From positions 3,889,501 to 3,953,500 of the forward strand of contig NZ_CP154874.1 in the NCBI RefSeq assembly GCF_041729615.1: DNA of 64,000 nucleotides, written 5' to 3'. Source of the DNA: Pseudomonas alcaligenes. GTDB taxonomy: Bacteria; Pseudomonadota; Gammaproteobacteria; Pseudomonadales; Pseudomonadaceae. Below are positions 8,813 through 19,000 of this stretch, piece by piece (positions within the stretch are counted from its first letter, which is position 1; each line of letters starts with the position of its first letter). The notes beneath the pieces are model-generated. The model saw only the letters and a list, made by a program, of their open reading frames with translations, did no database searches and had not been told where the DNA came from. The position numbers and the translations under genes were made by a program.

Positions 8813-9739
8813 ATGGCCGGCATTCTCGATACAGTGGACCAGCGCACCCAACTGGTGGGTGAGAACCGTCTGGAAATCCTCATGTTCCGCCTGGCCGGGC
8901 GCCAGCTGTTCGCCATCAACGTGTTCAAGATCCAGGAAGTGCTGCAGCTGCCCAAGCTGACCCTGATGCCGCACCGCCACCCGCACGTCTGCGGCGTGGT
9001 CAGCCTGCGCGGGCAGACCCTGCCGGTGATCGACCTGTCCCAGGCCATCGGCATGCGTCCGCTGACCCCCAACGAGAACAGCACCATCATCGTCACCGAG
9101 TACAACCGCTCGGTGCAGGCGTTCCTGGTCGGTGGCGTGGATCGCATCCTCAACCTCAACTGGGAGTCCATCCTGCCTCCGCCCGGTGGAGCGGGGCGCC
9201 AGCACTACCTGACCGCCATCACCAAGGTGGATGACCAGATCGTCGAGATCATCGACGTGGAGAAGGTGCTGGCGGAAATCGCCCCGATGAACACCAAGGT
9301 CTCCGAGGAAAAGCTGGCCGAGCCGCTGCTATCCAAGGCCATCGGCCGCGAGGTGCTGCTGGTGGACGACTCCAGCGTGGCCCTCAACCAGCTGCGTGAT
9401 ACCCTGACCCAGCTGGGCATCCGCCCGCACACCGCCAGCGACGGTCTCAAGGGCCTGCAGCAATTGAAGAAGTGGGCCGATGCCGGCGAGAACATGACCG
9501 ACAAGCTGCTGATGGTGTTCACCGATGCGGAGATGCCGGAGATGGACGGCTACCGCCTGACCACCGAGATCCGCAACGATCCGCGCCTGAAGGACCTCTA
9601 CGTGGTGCTGCACACCTCGCTGTCCGGTAGTTTCAACGATGCCATGGTGAAGAAGGTCGGCTGCGACAACTTCCTCTCAAAGTTCCAGCCGGACAAGCTG
9701 GTCGACGTGATCCTCGATCGCCTGCGCCGCGACGCCTGA
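8813..9739 (+). CDS. cheV: Chemotaxis coupling/adaptor protein CheV
   Basis: A 308-residue fusion of an N-terminal CheW-like domain (about 15-165, with GVVSLRGQTLPVIDL and VEIIDVEKVL) and a C-terminal receiver domain (about 178-305). The receiver carries the acidic pair in LVDDSS and the phosphoacceptor D238 in VFTDAEMPEMDG. CheV couples chemoreceptors to CheA and is thought to aid adaptation through receiver phosphorylation. It stands alone here, apart from the main che operon, as is common in Pseudomonas. A TAGACT box about 30 bp upstream may be its -10. Confidence 0.95.
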   Translation: MAGILDTVDQRTQLVGENRLEILMFRLAGRQLFAINVFKIQEVLQLPKLTLMPHRHPHVCGVVSLRGQTLPVIDLSQAIGMRPLTPNENSTIIVTEYNRSVQAFLVGGVDRILNLNWESILPPPGGAGRQHYLTAITKVDDQIVEIIDVEKVLAEIAPMNTKVSEEKLAEPLLSKAIGREVLLVDDSSVALNQLRDTLTQLGIRPHTASDGLKGLQQLKKWADAGENMTDKLLMVFTDAEMPEMDGYRLTTEIRNDPRLKDLYVVLHTSLSGSFNDAMVKKVGCDNFLSKFQPDKLVDVILDRLRRDA

Positions 9740-9807
9740 TCGCCAGGCTTGAGTGGCCGGCGTCCTCCCCGTATAACCGGCATTCACGATCCAAGGATGC
9801 CGGCCCC

Positions 9808-10611
9808 ATGCAACTCTCCGCCCTCTACCGTTACCCGCTCAAATCCGCCCGTGGCGAGAGCCTGAGCAGTTCGCCCCTGGAGGCGCTGGGCCTGCGTGGC
9901 GACCGGCGCTGGATGCTGGTGGAGCCCGAGAGCGGGCGTTTCCTGACCCAGCGTCTGCTGCCGCAGATGAGCCAATTGAGTGCGCTGTACAACGCCACGG
10001 GTGGCCTGAGCCTGAGCGCGCCCGGGCATGGCCGCCTGGAGGTGGCGCTGCCCGATCCCGAGGCTGATCTGCGTGGCGTGACCGTCTGGCGCGACAGCCT
10101 GCGTGTGCCGGATGCCGGCGATGCCGCGGCCGAGTGGCTGGGCGCCTTCCTCGGTCGGCCCTGCCGCCTGGTGCAGGTGCCCGAGGCGCGCGCCCGCCAG
10201 GTCGATACCGGCTACGCCCAGCCCGGCGACAAGGTGGCCTTTTCCGATGGTTTCCCGCTGCTGCTGATCGGCCAGGCCTCGCTGGACGACCTCTCCGCGC
10301 GGGTCGGCCGGCCGCTGGAGATGCTGCGATTTCGCCCCAATCTGGTGATCGAGGGCAGCGCGCCCTATGCCGAGGACGGCTGGAAGCGCATCCGCATCGG
10401 TACCATCGAGTTCGAGGTGGCCAAGGGCTGCAGCCGCTGCATTCTCACCACCATCGACCCGCAGACCGGCGAGCGCAACGCCGACCGCGAGCCGCTGACT
10501 ACCCTGAAGACCTATCGCGAGCGCGACGGTGATGTCTACTTCGGGCAGAACCTGTTGCCGCGTGACACCGGCGAGCTGCGCCTGGGCATGCCGGTCGAGG
10601 TGCTGGAGTAG
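9808..10611 (+). CDS. MOSC-domain protein of the YcbX/mARC type
   Basis: A 267-residue protein with an N-terminal MOSC beta-barrel domain (LYRYPLKSARGES, LRGDRRWMLVE) and a C-terminal MOSC domain. The C-terminal domain holds FRPNLVIEG and the cysteine of KGCSRCILTTIDP, the position that ligates molybdenum in YcbX/mARC. YcbX reduces N-hydroxylated bases such as 6-hydroxylaminopurine and needs molybdenum cofactor. It lacks the C-terminal ferredoxin domain of E. coli YcbX, so electrons must come from a separate partner. The RBS AAGGA precedes the ATG. It lies 8 kb from moaB-moeA and converges with lapC. Confidence 0.9.
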   Translation: MQLSALYRYPLKSARGESLSSSPLEALGLRGDRRWMLVEPESGRFLTQRLLPQMSQLSALYNATGGLSLSAPGHGRLEVALPDPEADLRGVTVWRDSLRVPDAGDAAAEWLGAFLGRPCRLVQVPEARARQVDTGYAQPGDKVAFSDGFPLLLIGQASLDDLSARVGRPLEMLRFRPNLVIEGSAPYAEDGWKRIRIGTIEFEVAKGCSRCILTTIDPQTGERNADREPLTTLKTYRERDGDVYFGQNLLPRDTGELRLGMPVEVLE

Positions 10612-10645
10612 CACGCCAGTCGATGCGTGAGTCCCGCCAGCTTCC

Positions 10646-12004
10646 TCAGCGCTCGCGCAGCGCTTCCGAGCGGGCCTTGAGCACCGGCTTGAGCAGGTAG
10701 TCCAGCACGCTCTTCTGGCCGGTGACTATGTCCACGGTGGCGACCATGCCGGGGATGATCAGCAGCGGGTGTTCCTCGGTGCCCAGATGGCTCTTGTCGG
10801 TGCGCACCTGGATCAGATAGAAGCTGTTGCCTTCCTCGTCGGTGATGGTGTCGGCGCTGATCACCTCCAGCTTGGCCTTCAGCCCACCGTAGATGGTGAA
10901 GTCATAGGCGGTGAACTTGACCATGGCCTTCTGCCCAGGGTGCAGGAAGGCCACGTCCTGCGGCCGCACCTTGGCCTCGATCAGCAGGTTGTCCTCCAGC
11001 GGCACCACCTCGACCATCGGATCGCCGGGCTGCACCACGCCGCCGATGGTGTTGACCTTGAGCAGCTTGATCACCCCGTAGACCGGCGAGATCACCGTGG
11101 TGCGGCTGACCCGGTCCTCGATGGCCACGCTGGTGGAGGTGATCTTCTTCAGTTCGGTGCGGACCTCGTTGAGCTCCTTGAGCGCCTCGGTGCGGAAGGC
11201 CAGGGTCGATTCGTTGAGCTTGCTCTCTATTTCCTGCATGGCCGCCTCGGCCCTGGGAATGGCCAGGTTGGTGGCGTCCAGCGAGCCGCGCACTTCCACC
11301 GCGCTGCGGCGCAGGCGCAGGATCTCCACCTCCGAGATGGCGCCGGTGCCCACCAGCGGTTGCGACATGTTCAGCTCCTGCTGGAGCAGCCCCAGGCTGG
11401 AACGATACTGCTGGGCCTTGGCGCGGAACTCGGCCAGCTCCTGGGTCTTCTGCCGCAGCTGTTCGCGCAGGGTGTTCTGCTCGCTGTCCAGGCGCTGCTG
11501 GCGCGAGCGGTACAGGGCCATCTCGTCCTCGGCCAGCTGCGGCGCCTGCTTGACCAGGTCCTCCGGCAGGGCGATGGGGCGTCCTTCGGCCTCGGCACTG
11601 AGGCGCTCGACCCGCGCCAGCAGGGCCAGGCGGTCGGCCTCGGTTTCCCCTCGGTTGGAAATGAAACGGGTGGCGTCCAGGCGAAGCAGCACGTCGCCCT
11701 TGTTCACTACCTGGCCCTCGCGCACGAAGATTTCCGTGACTATGCCGCCTTCCAGGTTCTGGATGACCTGTACCTTGCTGGAGGGGATGGCCTTGCCTTC
11801 GCCGGTGGTGACTTCCTCCAGTTCGGCGAACTTGGCCCAGATCAGCGCCGCCAGTAGGCAGGCGGTCACCGACCAGACGGTGGCGCGGGCCAGCCAGGGC
11901 GAGTCCTCGAGGATGGCGCCGTCCACCTCCGGCATGAATTCGGTGTCCTGCTTCTGCCGCTTCAGGCTGCCGAAGTAGTCGCGCAGGGATTGGGCGAGTT
12001 CCAT
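10646..12004 (-). CDS. lapC: Type I secretion membrane-fusion protein (HlyD/LapC family)
   Basis: Periplasmic adaptor linking the inner-membrane ABC exporter to the outer-membrane channel for adhesin export. It has 452 residues: a cytoplasmic N-terminus, one transmembrane segment (about 41-58), a lipoyl/beta-barrel half-motif (IPSSKVQVIQNLEGGIV), a long alpha-helical coiled coil (about 120-310), and a C-terminal HlyD region with VISPVYGVI and PGMVATVDI. The ATG at 12004 is preceded by GGGAGA and lies 13 nt from the lapB stop. An in-frame ATG at 12040 lies inside lapB and is less likely. Third gene of lapE-lapB-lapC, opposite the giant adhesin. Confidence 0.93.
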   Translation of the reverse strand: MELAQSLRDYFGSLKRQKQDTEFMPEVDGAILEDSPWLARATVWSVTACLLAALIWAKFAELEEVTTGEGKAIPSSKVQVIQNLEGGIVTEIFVREGQVVNKGDVLLRLDATRFISNRGETEADRLALLARVERLSAEAEGRPIALPEDLVKQAPQLAEDEMALYRSRQQRLDSEQNTLREQLRQKTQELAEFRAKAQQYRSSLGLLQQELNMSQPLVGTGAISEVEILRLRRSAVEVRGSLDATNLAIPRAEAAMQEIESKLNESTLAFRTEALKELNEVRTELKKITSTSVAIEDRVSRTTVISPVYGVIKLLKVNTIGGVVQPGDPMVEVVPLEDNLLIEAKVRPQDVAFLHPGQKAMVKFTAYDFTIYGGLKAKLEVISADTITDEEGNSFYLIQVRTDKSHLGTEEHPLLIIPGMVATVDIVTGQKSVLDYLLKPVLKARSEALRER

Positions 12005-12017
12005 GGGGGTTCTCCCG

Positions 12018-14174
12018 CTAAACCGCCGCCGGGCCGACACGGCCCTTGCGCAGGGCGTCGATCACCGCTTCCTTGGGGCCATCGGCGACTATGTGGCCGT
12101 AATCCATCACGATCAGGCGGTCGACCAGGCTGAGCATGGACGTCCGGTGGGTGATCAGCAGCAGGGTCTTGCCCTGCGACCAGCTCTGCAGGCGGTTGCG
12201 CAGGATGTCCTCGCTGGTGTTGTCCATGGCACTGGTGGGTTCGTCCAGCAGCAGGATCGGCGGGTCCAGCAACAGTGCGCGAGCCAGCAGTACGGCCTGA
12301 CGCTGGCCGCCGGAAAGCAGCTGGCCGCGTTCGCCCACCGGACGGTCGAAGCCCTGTGGGTGCTGGCGGGCCAGCTCGGTGACGCCGGCGAGCTCCGCCA
12401 CCTCCAGCATGCGCGCGTCGCTGACGTAGCGTGCCCCCAGCGTCAGGTTGTCACGCAGGCTGCCGGCCAGCAGCGGCAGGTCATGGGCGACGTAGCCGAT
12501 CTGGTGGCGCAGGTCGGCCACGTCGAGCTGGCGCAGGTCTAGGCCGTCGAGCAGGATCTGGCCTTCGTCCGGGGTGTAGAAATTCATCAGCAGGCGCGCC
12601 AGGGTGCTCTTGCCCGAGCCGCTGCGGCCGATGATGCCCACCCGTTCGCCGGCGGCCATGTGCAGGCTGACCTTGCTCAGCGCCGGGGTGCTCTGCCCGG
12701 GGTAGCTGAAGCTGACCTGGCGCACGTCCAGCGCCCCCTTGAGGTGGGTGCGTTCCAGCGGGCGCTGCTTGGGCTGGCGCTCCTGGGGCAGGGCCATCAG
12801 GGCGTCGGTGCTGGTCATGGTCAGGCGCGCCTGCTGGTAGCGGGTGATCAGGCCGGCGATCTGGCCCAGGGGCGCGAGTACCCGGCTGCCGAGCATGTAG
12901 CAGGCGACCAGGGCACCGACGCTGAGGTTGCCGGCGATGATGATGTAGACCCCGGAGACTATGGTGGCCATGCCGGCGAACTGCTGCAGGAACATGGTGC
13001 CGTTGGTGGCCAGGGAGGCGAGGAAGCGGGCGTGGCTGTCCAGGCGGGTGAGCGCGCCGTGGGTCTTTTCCCAGTGGTGCTGGCGCTCGCTTTCGGCGCT
13101 GCACGCCTTGAGGGTCTCCAGGCCGCCGAGGGTCTCGATCAGCAGAGCCTGGCGTTCGGCGCCGAGCGCCAGGCTCTTCTCCACCGTGTCGCGCAGGCGC
13201 GCCTGGATGATCAGGGCGAACAGCGCGGTGATCGGGAAGGCCAGCAGCGGGATCACCACCAGCCAGCCACCGAGCAGGCCGATGACCAGGATCATCAGCA
13301 GCGAGAAGGGCAGGTCGATCAGGCTGGTGAGGGTGACCGCGGTGAGGAATTCGCGCAGGCCCTGGAAGTCGTGGATGCTCTGCGCGAAACCGCCGACCGT
13401 GGCGGGCCGGGCCTTCATCGACATGCCGGTGATGCGCTCGAACAGGGTGGCGGACAGCACCACGTCGGTCTTCTTGCCAGCCACGTCCAGCAGGTAGGCG
13501 CGCAAGACCCGCAGCAGCAGCTCGAAGCCGGTACCGATGAACAGGCCGATGGCCAGAACCCACAGGGTAGAAGTTGCCTGGTTGGGCACCACCCGGTCGT
13601 AGGTCTGCATGACGAACAGCGGCACCATCAGGCCGAGCAGGTTGATCAGCAGGCTGGCCAGTACGGCGTCGGTATAGAGCCAGCGTGATAGCTTGAGGGT
13701 GTCGCGGAACCAGGCCTCGACCCTTGGCACCAGGGGGGTGCGGGTATCTTCCAGCTCATGCTGCGGCTTGGCGAAGAAGGCCTGGCCGCTGTACTCGATG
13801 GCCAGATGCTCGCGGTTGACCCACTGCTCGCCGCCATCGGCCTCGCAGGGCAGGATCTGCATCTGGTTCTTCGGGCCGATCTTGCGCAGCACGGCGCTGC
13901 GACCGTCCTTCAGGAGCAGCAGAACCGGCAGGTTCAGGGGAGAAATGGCTTCCAGCTCACGCCGCAGGATCCGCCCCTGCAGGCCGGCGCGCGCCGCCGC
14001 CCGCGGCAGCAGTTCGGCGCTCAGACGCTGTTCGGGCATGGGCAAGCCGGCAGTCAGACTGGCGCGACTGGCCGAACATTCGTGCAGGTTGCAGAGGATC
14101 AGCAGGCCATCCAGCAACGGGTCATCGTGACTCTGCCGCTGGTCGTCGGAGGGTCTCCGTTCCATGGTGGTCAA
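12018..14174 (-). CDS. lapB: Type I secretion ABC transporter/ATPase (LapB family)
   Basis: A C39-like-domain ABC exporter of about 718 residues. The N-terminal 150 residues resemble a C39 peptidase domain but show no catalytic Cys in the expected position, as in exporters of RTX adhesins that do not cleave their substrate. A six-helix membrane domain follows (about 155-460), then the ATPase: Walker A GRSGSGKST near residue 515, signature LSGGQRQ, Walker B ILLLDEPTSAMD and switch H. Start choice is open. AGGAG at 14183-14187 (complement) favours TTG 14174 at 8 nt. GTG 14180 is too close and ATG 14165 is far. It exports the divergent LapA-like protein (inference from linkage). Confidence 0.93.
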   Translation of the reverse strand: MTTMERRPSDDQRQSHDDPLLDGLLILCNLHECSASRASLTAGLPMPEQRLSAELLPRAAARAGLQGRILRRELEAISPLNLPVLLLLKDGRSAVLRKIGPKNQMQILPCEADGGEQWVNREHLAIEYSGQAFFAKPQHELEDTRTPLVPRVEAWFRDTLKLSRWLYTDAVLASLLINLLGLMVPLFVMQTYDRVVPNQATSTLWVLAIGLFIGTGFELLLRVLRAYLLDVAGKKTDVVLSATLFERITGMSMKARPATVGGFAQSIHDFQGLREFLTAVTLTSLIDLPFSLLMILVIGLLGGWLVVIPLLAFPITALFALIIQARLRDTVEKSLALGAERQALLIETLGGLETLKACSAESERQHHWEKTHGALTRLDSHARFLASLATNGTMFLQQFAGMATIVSGVYIIIAGNLSVGALVACYMLGSRVLAPLGQIAGLITRYQQARLTMTSTDALMALPQERQPKQRPLERTHLKGALDVRQVSFSYPGQSTPALSKVSLHMAAGERVGIIGRSGSGKSTLARLLMNFYTPDEGQILLDGLDLRQLDVADLRHQIGYVAHDLPLLAGSLRDNLTLGARYVSDARMLEVAELAGVTELARQHPQGFDRPVGERGQLLSGGQRQAVLLARALLLDPPILLLDEPTSAMDNTSEDILRNRLQSWSQGKTLLLITHRTSMLSLVDRLIVMDYGHIVADGPKEAVIDALRKGRVGPAAV

Positions 14175-14235
14175 GGTCACTACTCCTGAGCGGTTGCCCG
14201 GGGCCGGCGGCCACCGGGCAACGACTTCGCCGGTA

Positions 14236-15591
14236 TTACTGCATGTCCGGCAGGCGGGCCTCGCTCTTCACTTCGGTGAGGGCTACAGCTTCTGCCGGGA
14301 CTACGACGTTCTGCTTCTTCAGCAGCTCGCCCATGGCGGAAATGACGCGGTACATGGAGAACTCTTCGGTGTAGCGCACCTCGGTGTAGCGGCGGTTGGC
14401 GGTGAAGAGTTCGTTCTCGCTGTCCAGCAGGTCGAGCAGGGTGCGTTGCCCCAGGCTGAACTGCTGCTGGTAGGCTTCGCGCACGCGCGCGGTGTAATCG
14501 GCGTAATCACGAGCCTTGGGGGTCTGCAGGCGGGCGTTCTCCATGGCGTTCCAGGCCAGGGCCAGGTTCTCGTTGAGCACCCGCAAGGCATTGTTGCGGA
14601 TGTCCATCGACTGGTTGATCTTGTGCGCGGCGCCCTGCAGACGGGCCTTGTCACGCATGCCGTTGAACAGGTTGTAGTTCATCACCACGGCGGCGCGCCA
14701 GGTGTTGTAGTGGCCCTCGTCGCCCTGGGTGTTGTCATCGGCGGTGGTGGCCAGTTCAAGGTCGAAGCGCGGGTAGAAGGGTGCCTTGGCCACTTCGTAC
14801 TGCTTCTCGGCGGCATGCACATCGGCCTGGGCGGACTTCAGGTAGGGGTTGTTGTCCATCACCGTCTGCCGGGCCATGTTGATGTCTTCCGGCATCTCGC
14901 CCTTGACCGTGGCCGGTTGCTCCAGCTCGTCCGGCATGCGCCCGGTGGCGCTGAAGAAGTTGGCCTGGGCGTCAGCCAGGTTGACCTGCTCGGTGTAGAG
15001 GTTGTTCTCCGCCAGGGCCAGACGTGCCTCGGACTGGTCAAGGTCGGCGGTGCTGCCGACGCCGCGCTCGCTACGCAGGCGGATCTGGTCATGGATGCGC
15101 TGGTGGGCCTGCAGGTTGTTCTCGGCCAGGCTCACCATCTCGCGGCGCTTGAGCACGTCCAGGTAGACCTCGACGGTACGCAGGGCCAGGCTCTCGGAGG
15201 TGCCGAGGACGTAGTAGGCGCGGGAGTTGACCACCGACTCGGTGCGGGCCACTTCGTTGGGCGTATTGAAGCCGTCGAACAGCATCTGCCGCAGGCGCAG
15301 CTCGGCATCGCGGTAATTCAGGGTCTCTTTATTGTGGTCGCCGAGCGCGCGCGTGCTGGGGCTGTCGGTCTGCTCGCGGCCGTAGCCGACCAGCAGATCG
15401 ACCGTGGGCAGGTAGCCACCTCTGGCGATCTTCACATCCTCGTCGGCCGAGAGACGATCATTCATGCTGGCGTGCAGCTCGGGATGATTGTCGATGGTGC
15501 TCTGGATGGCTTCCGAGAGCGTCATGGCCTGGGCCTGAGCACAGGCCATGGCCAGCAGGATACTGCTGCAGAGCGGTGTAAGAACGCGCAT
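14236..15591 (-). CDS. lapE: TolC-family outer-membrane channel of a type I secretion system (LapE)
   Basis: A 451-residue outer-membrane efflux protein. A signal peptide (about residues 1-22, cut after AQA) precedes two OEP repeats with long helices and the usual TolC-type periodicity (NNPYLKSAQADVHAAEKQYEVAKAPFYPRFDLE). The ATG at 15591 has AGGAG 9 nt upstream and starts a clean signal peptide. Upstream in-frame starts do not. First gene of the lapEBC set; the 61 bp to lapB shows no obvious terminator. It would form the trans-periplasmic channel with lapC and lapB. Confidence 0.93.
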   Translation of the reverse strand: MRVLTPLCSSILLAMACAQAQAMTLSEAIQSTIDNHPELHASMNDRLSADEDVKIARGGYLPTVDLLVGYGREQTDSPSTRALGDHNKETLNYRDAELRLRQMLFDGFNTPNEVARTESVVNSRAYYVLGTSESLALRTVEVYLDVLKRREMVSLAENNLQAHQRIHDQIRLRSERGVGSTADLDQSEARLALAENNLYTEQVNLADAQANFFSATGRMPDELEQPATVKGEMPEDINMARQTVMDNNPYLKSAQADVHAAEKQYEVAKAPFYPRFDLELATTADDNTQGDEGHYNTWRAAVVMNYNLFNGMRDKARLQGAAHKINQSMDIRNNALRVLNENLALAWNAMENARLQTPKARDYADYTARVREAYQQQFSLGQRTLLDLLDSENELFTANRRYTEVRYTEEFSMYRVISAMGELLKKQNVVVPAEAVALTEVKSEARLPDMQ

Positions 15592-16050
15592 GAGGTGCTT
15601 CTCCTTATTTGTATGCTCGGTTCCTGTCGCCAAATAACTGACGCTTTTGCCCGGAAATCTGTTCCAGGTCTGTAACATCACAGCTAAGAACATTCACAAG
15701 CGTAGCTAAGAAAAAATCCTCACAAGGTTTATGAGGAAAAAGTCTTATGCACTCTGTGAGAACGGGCACATTGTTTCTTCCGTAAGCCGCGAAAAACGGG
15801 GCCTTCAGGCCTTTTCGCAGTTAAGACGGATGGTCAATCGCAGTTTGGAGCATAAGGGGCGGGGATGTTCTGAGGAGTGATCCGGTGCAGTTGGGGCGAC
15901 ACTTTTTTGTCGCATTGCAATTTTCAGGTTTATCGCACCGCGCGAATTCATTCAGTTCTTCTTCGTACGCAATCCCGGGTTCGAAAGGTGGTTTGGCCCT
16001 TTTGAAACGTGTCGGCGGTGGTCGGCAGCTGTAGTGCGGAGGAAGGAATC
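15592..16050. other. Divergent intergenic region between lapE and the lapA-like gene
   Basis: 459 bp with no credible coding sequence, noticeably more AT-rich than its surroundings, and presumably holding both promoters. Visible structures are a short inverted repeat with A- and T-rich flanks (TCCTCA 15717-15722 and TGAGGA 15732-15737), which on the minus strand would lie in the lapE leader as a weak terminator-like hairpin, and GCGACA/TGTCGC arms near 15897-15914. FleQ is known to control lap promoters in other Pseudomonas, but I cannot identify a FleQ site here. Confidence 0.5.
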
Positions 16051-19000
16051 ATGGCTACTTTGATTGGTGTCGTCAGTCAGGTTGTCGGCGAGGTCTTTGC
16101 GGTAGCCGGCGATGGAACGCGTCGACCGCTAGTCGAAGGCGATCGTGTCTATGCCGGCGAGCAACTGGTTACTGGCGCAGGCGGCGCGGTCGCGGTCACT
16201 CTCACCAATGGTGAGGTTCTCACCCTCGGGCGCGACAGCAGCCTGAACCTCAATGAGCAGATGCTGGCCGGTGGCGATGGGCAGACGGCCCAGCCGCAGG
16301 AACAGGAATCCGCTGCTCCGTCGGACAGCGACCTGACCGATGTCGAGCAGCTGCAGGCCGCGATCGAAGCCGGCGTCGACCCGACCCTGGAGGGCGAAGC
16401 GACCGCGGCCGGTCCGGGCGCCGGTGGTGGCGGTGGTGCCGGTGGAGTAGGTGGTGGCCACAGCTTCGTGCTGCTGGGCGAGGTCGGCGGTGCGCTGGAT
16501 CCGGTGATCGGCTTCCCGACTGCGGGGTTCAACACCGGCCCCGAGTTTCCCGAGGCGGAGCCCATTGTCGATCCAGACCCCGCACCGGTCGCGCCTGACT
16601 CCACGCCCACGGTTGAAGTCGAATACGAAGACGCCAGCGGCAATATCGTGGTCGGACCTGCGATTGTCGACGAGGAAGCGCTGGCCGACGGTACCAATCC
16701 CGGCAGCAGCGCCGAACAGGCCAGCGGCACCATAGTGATCACCTCCCCTGATGGGGTTTCCTCGCTGCAGATACAGGGTTTCAACGGTGTCTGGGTCGAT
16801 GTCACCAATGGCGGCGTGGTGGTCGGTCAGTACGGCATCCTCACGGTGGATGCAGCGGGTAACTGGACCTACACCCTAACCAACAACACCCTCGATCACT
16901 CCAACCCCAATGCTTCCGGGGCAGCCGACCAGGTCGGCGAAAGCTTCCCGGTGCGGGTCTTCGATCTGGATGGTGACGTGTCGCCGACCGTATTGCTCAA
17001 CGTCCTGGTCAACGACGATGCGCCCATCCTCACCGAAGGGGAGGGCGCACTGGTCAGCGCCATAGTCGACGAGGATGAGACCTCCGACGGTATCGGTGAT
17101 GGCGATGCGGTCACCAATGTGGCTTCCGGCGGCCCGGGTACCCTCAACGCGCTGGTCAACTTCGGTGCTGATGGCATCGGCAGCTTCGGCATGAACGGCA
17201 GCCCCACTGCCATTGCCAGCCTGGAGGCCCAGGGCCTGACTTCCGGCGGAACCGCACTGAGCTACACGGTGGTCGGCAATGTCCTGACTGCGTCGGCTGG
17301 GGCGGAAACCATCTTCACCCTGCAGATTGGGGGCAACGGCAGCTTTACCTTTACCCTGATCGGCCAGCTGGATCACCCGGTCACGGACGGAAACGACAAT
17401 GAGTTGCTGGAGCTGCCGATCGACTTCTCCGGCCTGTTGAGCGCTACCGATGGCGATGGCGATTCTGTAGGGACATTCAACCCTGGCAGCTTCGTGATCG
17501 ACGTGGAAGATGACGTGCCGGTACTGATAGGTCGCGGCGACGGCGAGGAAGAGTTCTACCCATCGGTATGGGACATTGTCCACGAGGATGCCCTGACCAC
17601 GGCTGACGGCGCACCTCACGACGGCAATCCGGAAGGTGGCCAGACCACGACTGTCGGTGGTCCGGCCGGCTCGCTCTCGGCCCTCGTCAATTTCGGTGCC
17701 GACGGTCCTGGGGAGTTTGGTCTGTCCAGTGACCTGAGCTCCATGGAACTGCAGGGCCTGACTTCCGGCGGCGTGGCGTTGAGCTACAGCCTGGTCGGTA
17801 ATGTACTCACCGCCAGCGCCGGCGGCGAAACCATCTTCACCCTGACGGTGAACGGTGACGGCAGTTGGGAGTTCGTGCTCGAAGGCCCGATCGATCATCC
17901 CATCCCGGATGGCACCTTCGATTCCGAGGACCTGCCGGGCCTGGGCGTAGACTTCTCCGGCATCCTCACCGCGACTGACGGCGACGGTGACCCGTTGGTG
18001 GGCGGCTTCCCGCCCGGCAGTTTTGCCGTGGACATCGAGGACGATGTGCCGATCCTCGCCAATGGCGAGGGCGAGGGCATCAGTGGCGTGGTTCACGAGG
18101 ATGCCTTGCAGGTCGTCAATGGTGCCCCGCACGAGGGCAATCCGGATGGTCTGGGGCAGACCACCGTGGTGAGCAGTGCCACCGCCGGTTCGCTGAGTGG
18201 GCTGGTCAGCTTCGGCGCGGATGGTCCCGGCAGCTTCGGTCTGTCCGGCGATCTTAGTTCTCTCGATCTGCAGGCTCTGGAATCGGGCGGCGTGGCGCTG
18301 ACCTATGGCGTCGTCGGCAACGTGCTGACCGCCAGTGCCGGCGGCGAAACCATCTTCACCCTGACGGTGAATGCTGATGGCAGCTGGCAATTCGTGCTCG
18401 AAGGGCCGATCGACCATCCGGTGGAGGATGGCACCCTCGACGGCGAACTGTTACCGGGGCTGGGCATCGACTTCTCCGGCGTACTGACGGTGACCGATGG
18501 CGATGGTGACCCGCTGGTCGGAGGCTTCCCGGCTGGCAGCTTCACCGTGAACGTCGAGGACGATGTGCCACGCCCCGATCAGGATGGCGAGGACCGAATC
18601 CTCCATGAAGTGCAGGAAGATGCCCTGACCCTCGGCGGCGGTTCGCCCTACGAGGGCAATGACGAAGGCGGTCAGGTCACCACCGCCAGCGGTGCACCTG
18701 GCGATCTGTTCGCGCTGATCGATTTCGGCGCGGATGGCCCGGGCACGGTCGGCCTGTCCACCGATGTCAGTTCGCTCGAACTGCAGGGCCTGGAATCGGG
18801 TGGTGTGGCGTTGACCTATGGTGTCGTCGGCAACGTGCTGACCGCCAGTGCCGGCGGCGAAACCATCTTCACCCTGACGGTGAATGCTGATGGCAGCTGG
18901 GAGTTCGTACTTGAGGGGCCGATCGACCATCCGATCGCCGATAGCACCCTGGACGACGAGACCCTGCCCGGCGTTGGCATCGACTTCTCGCAGATGCTTA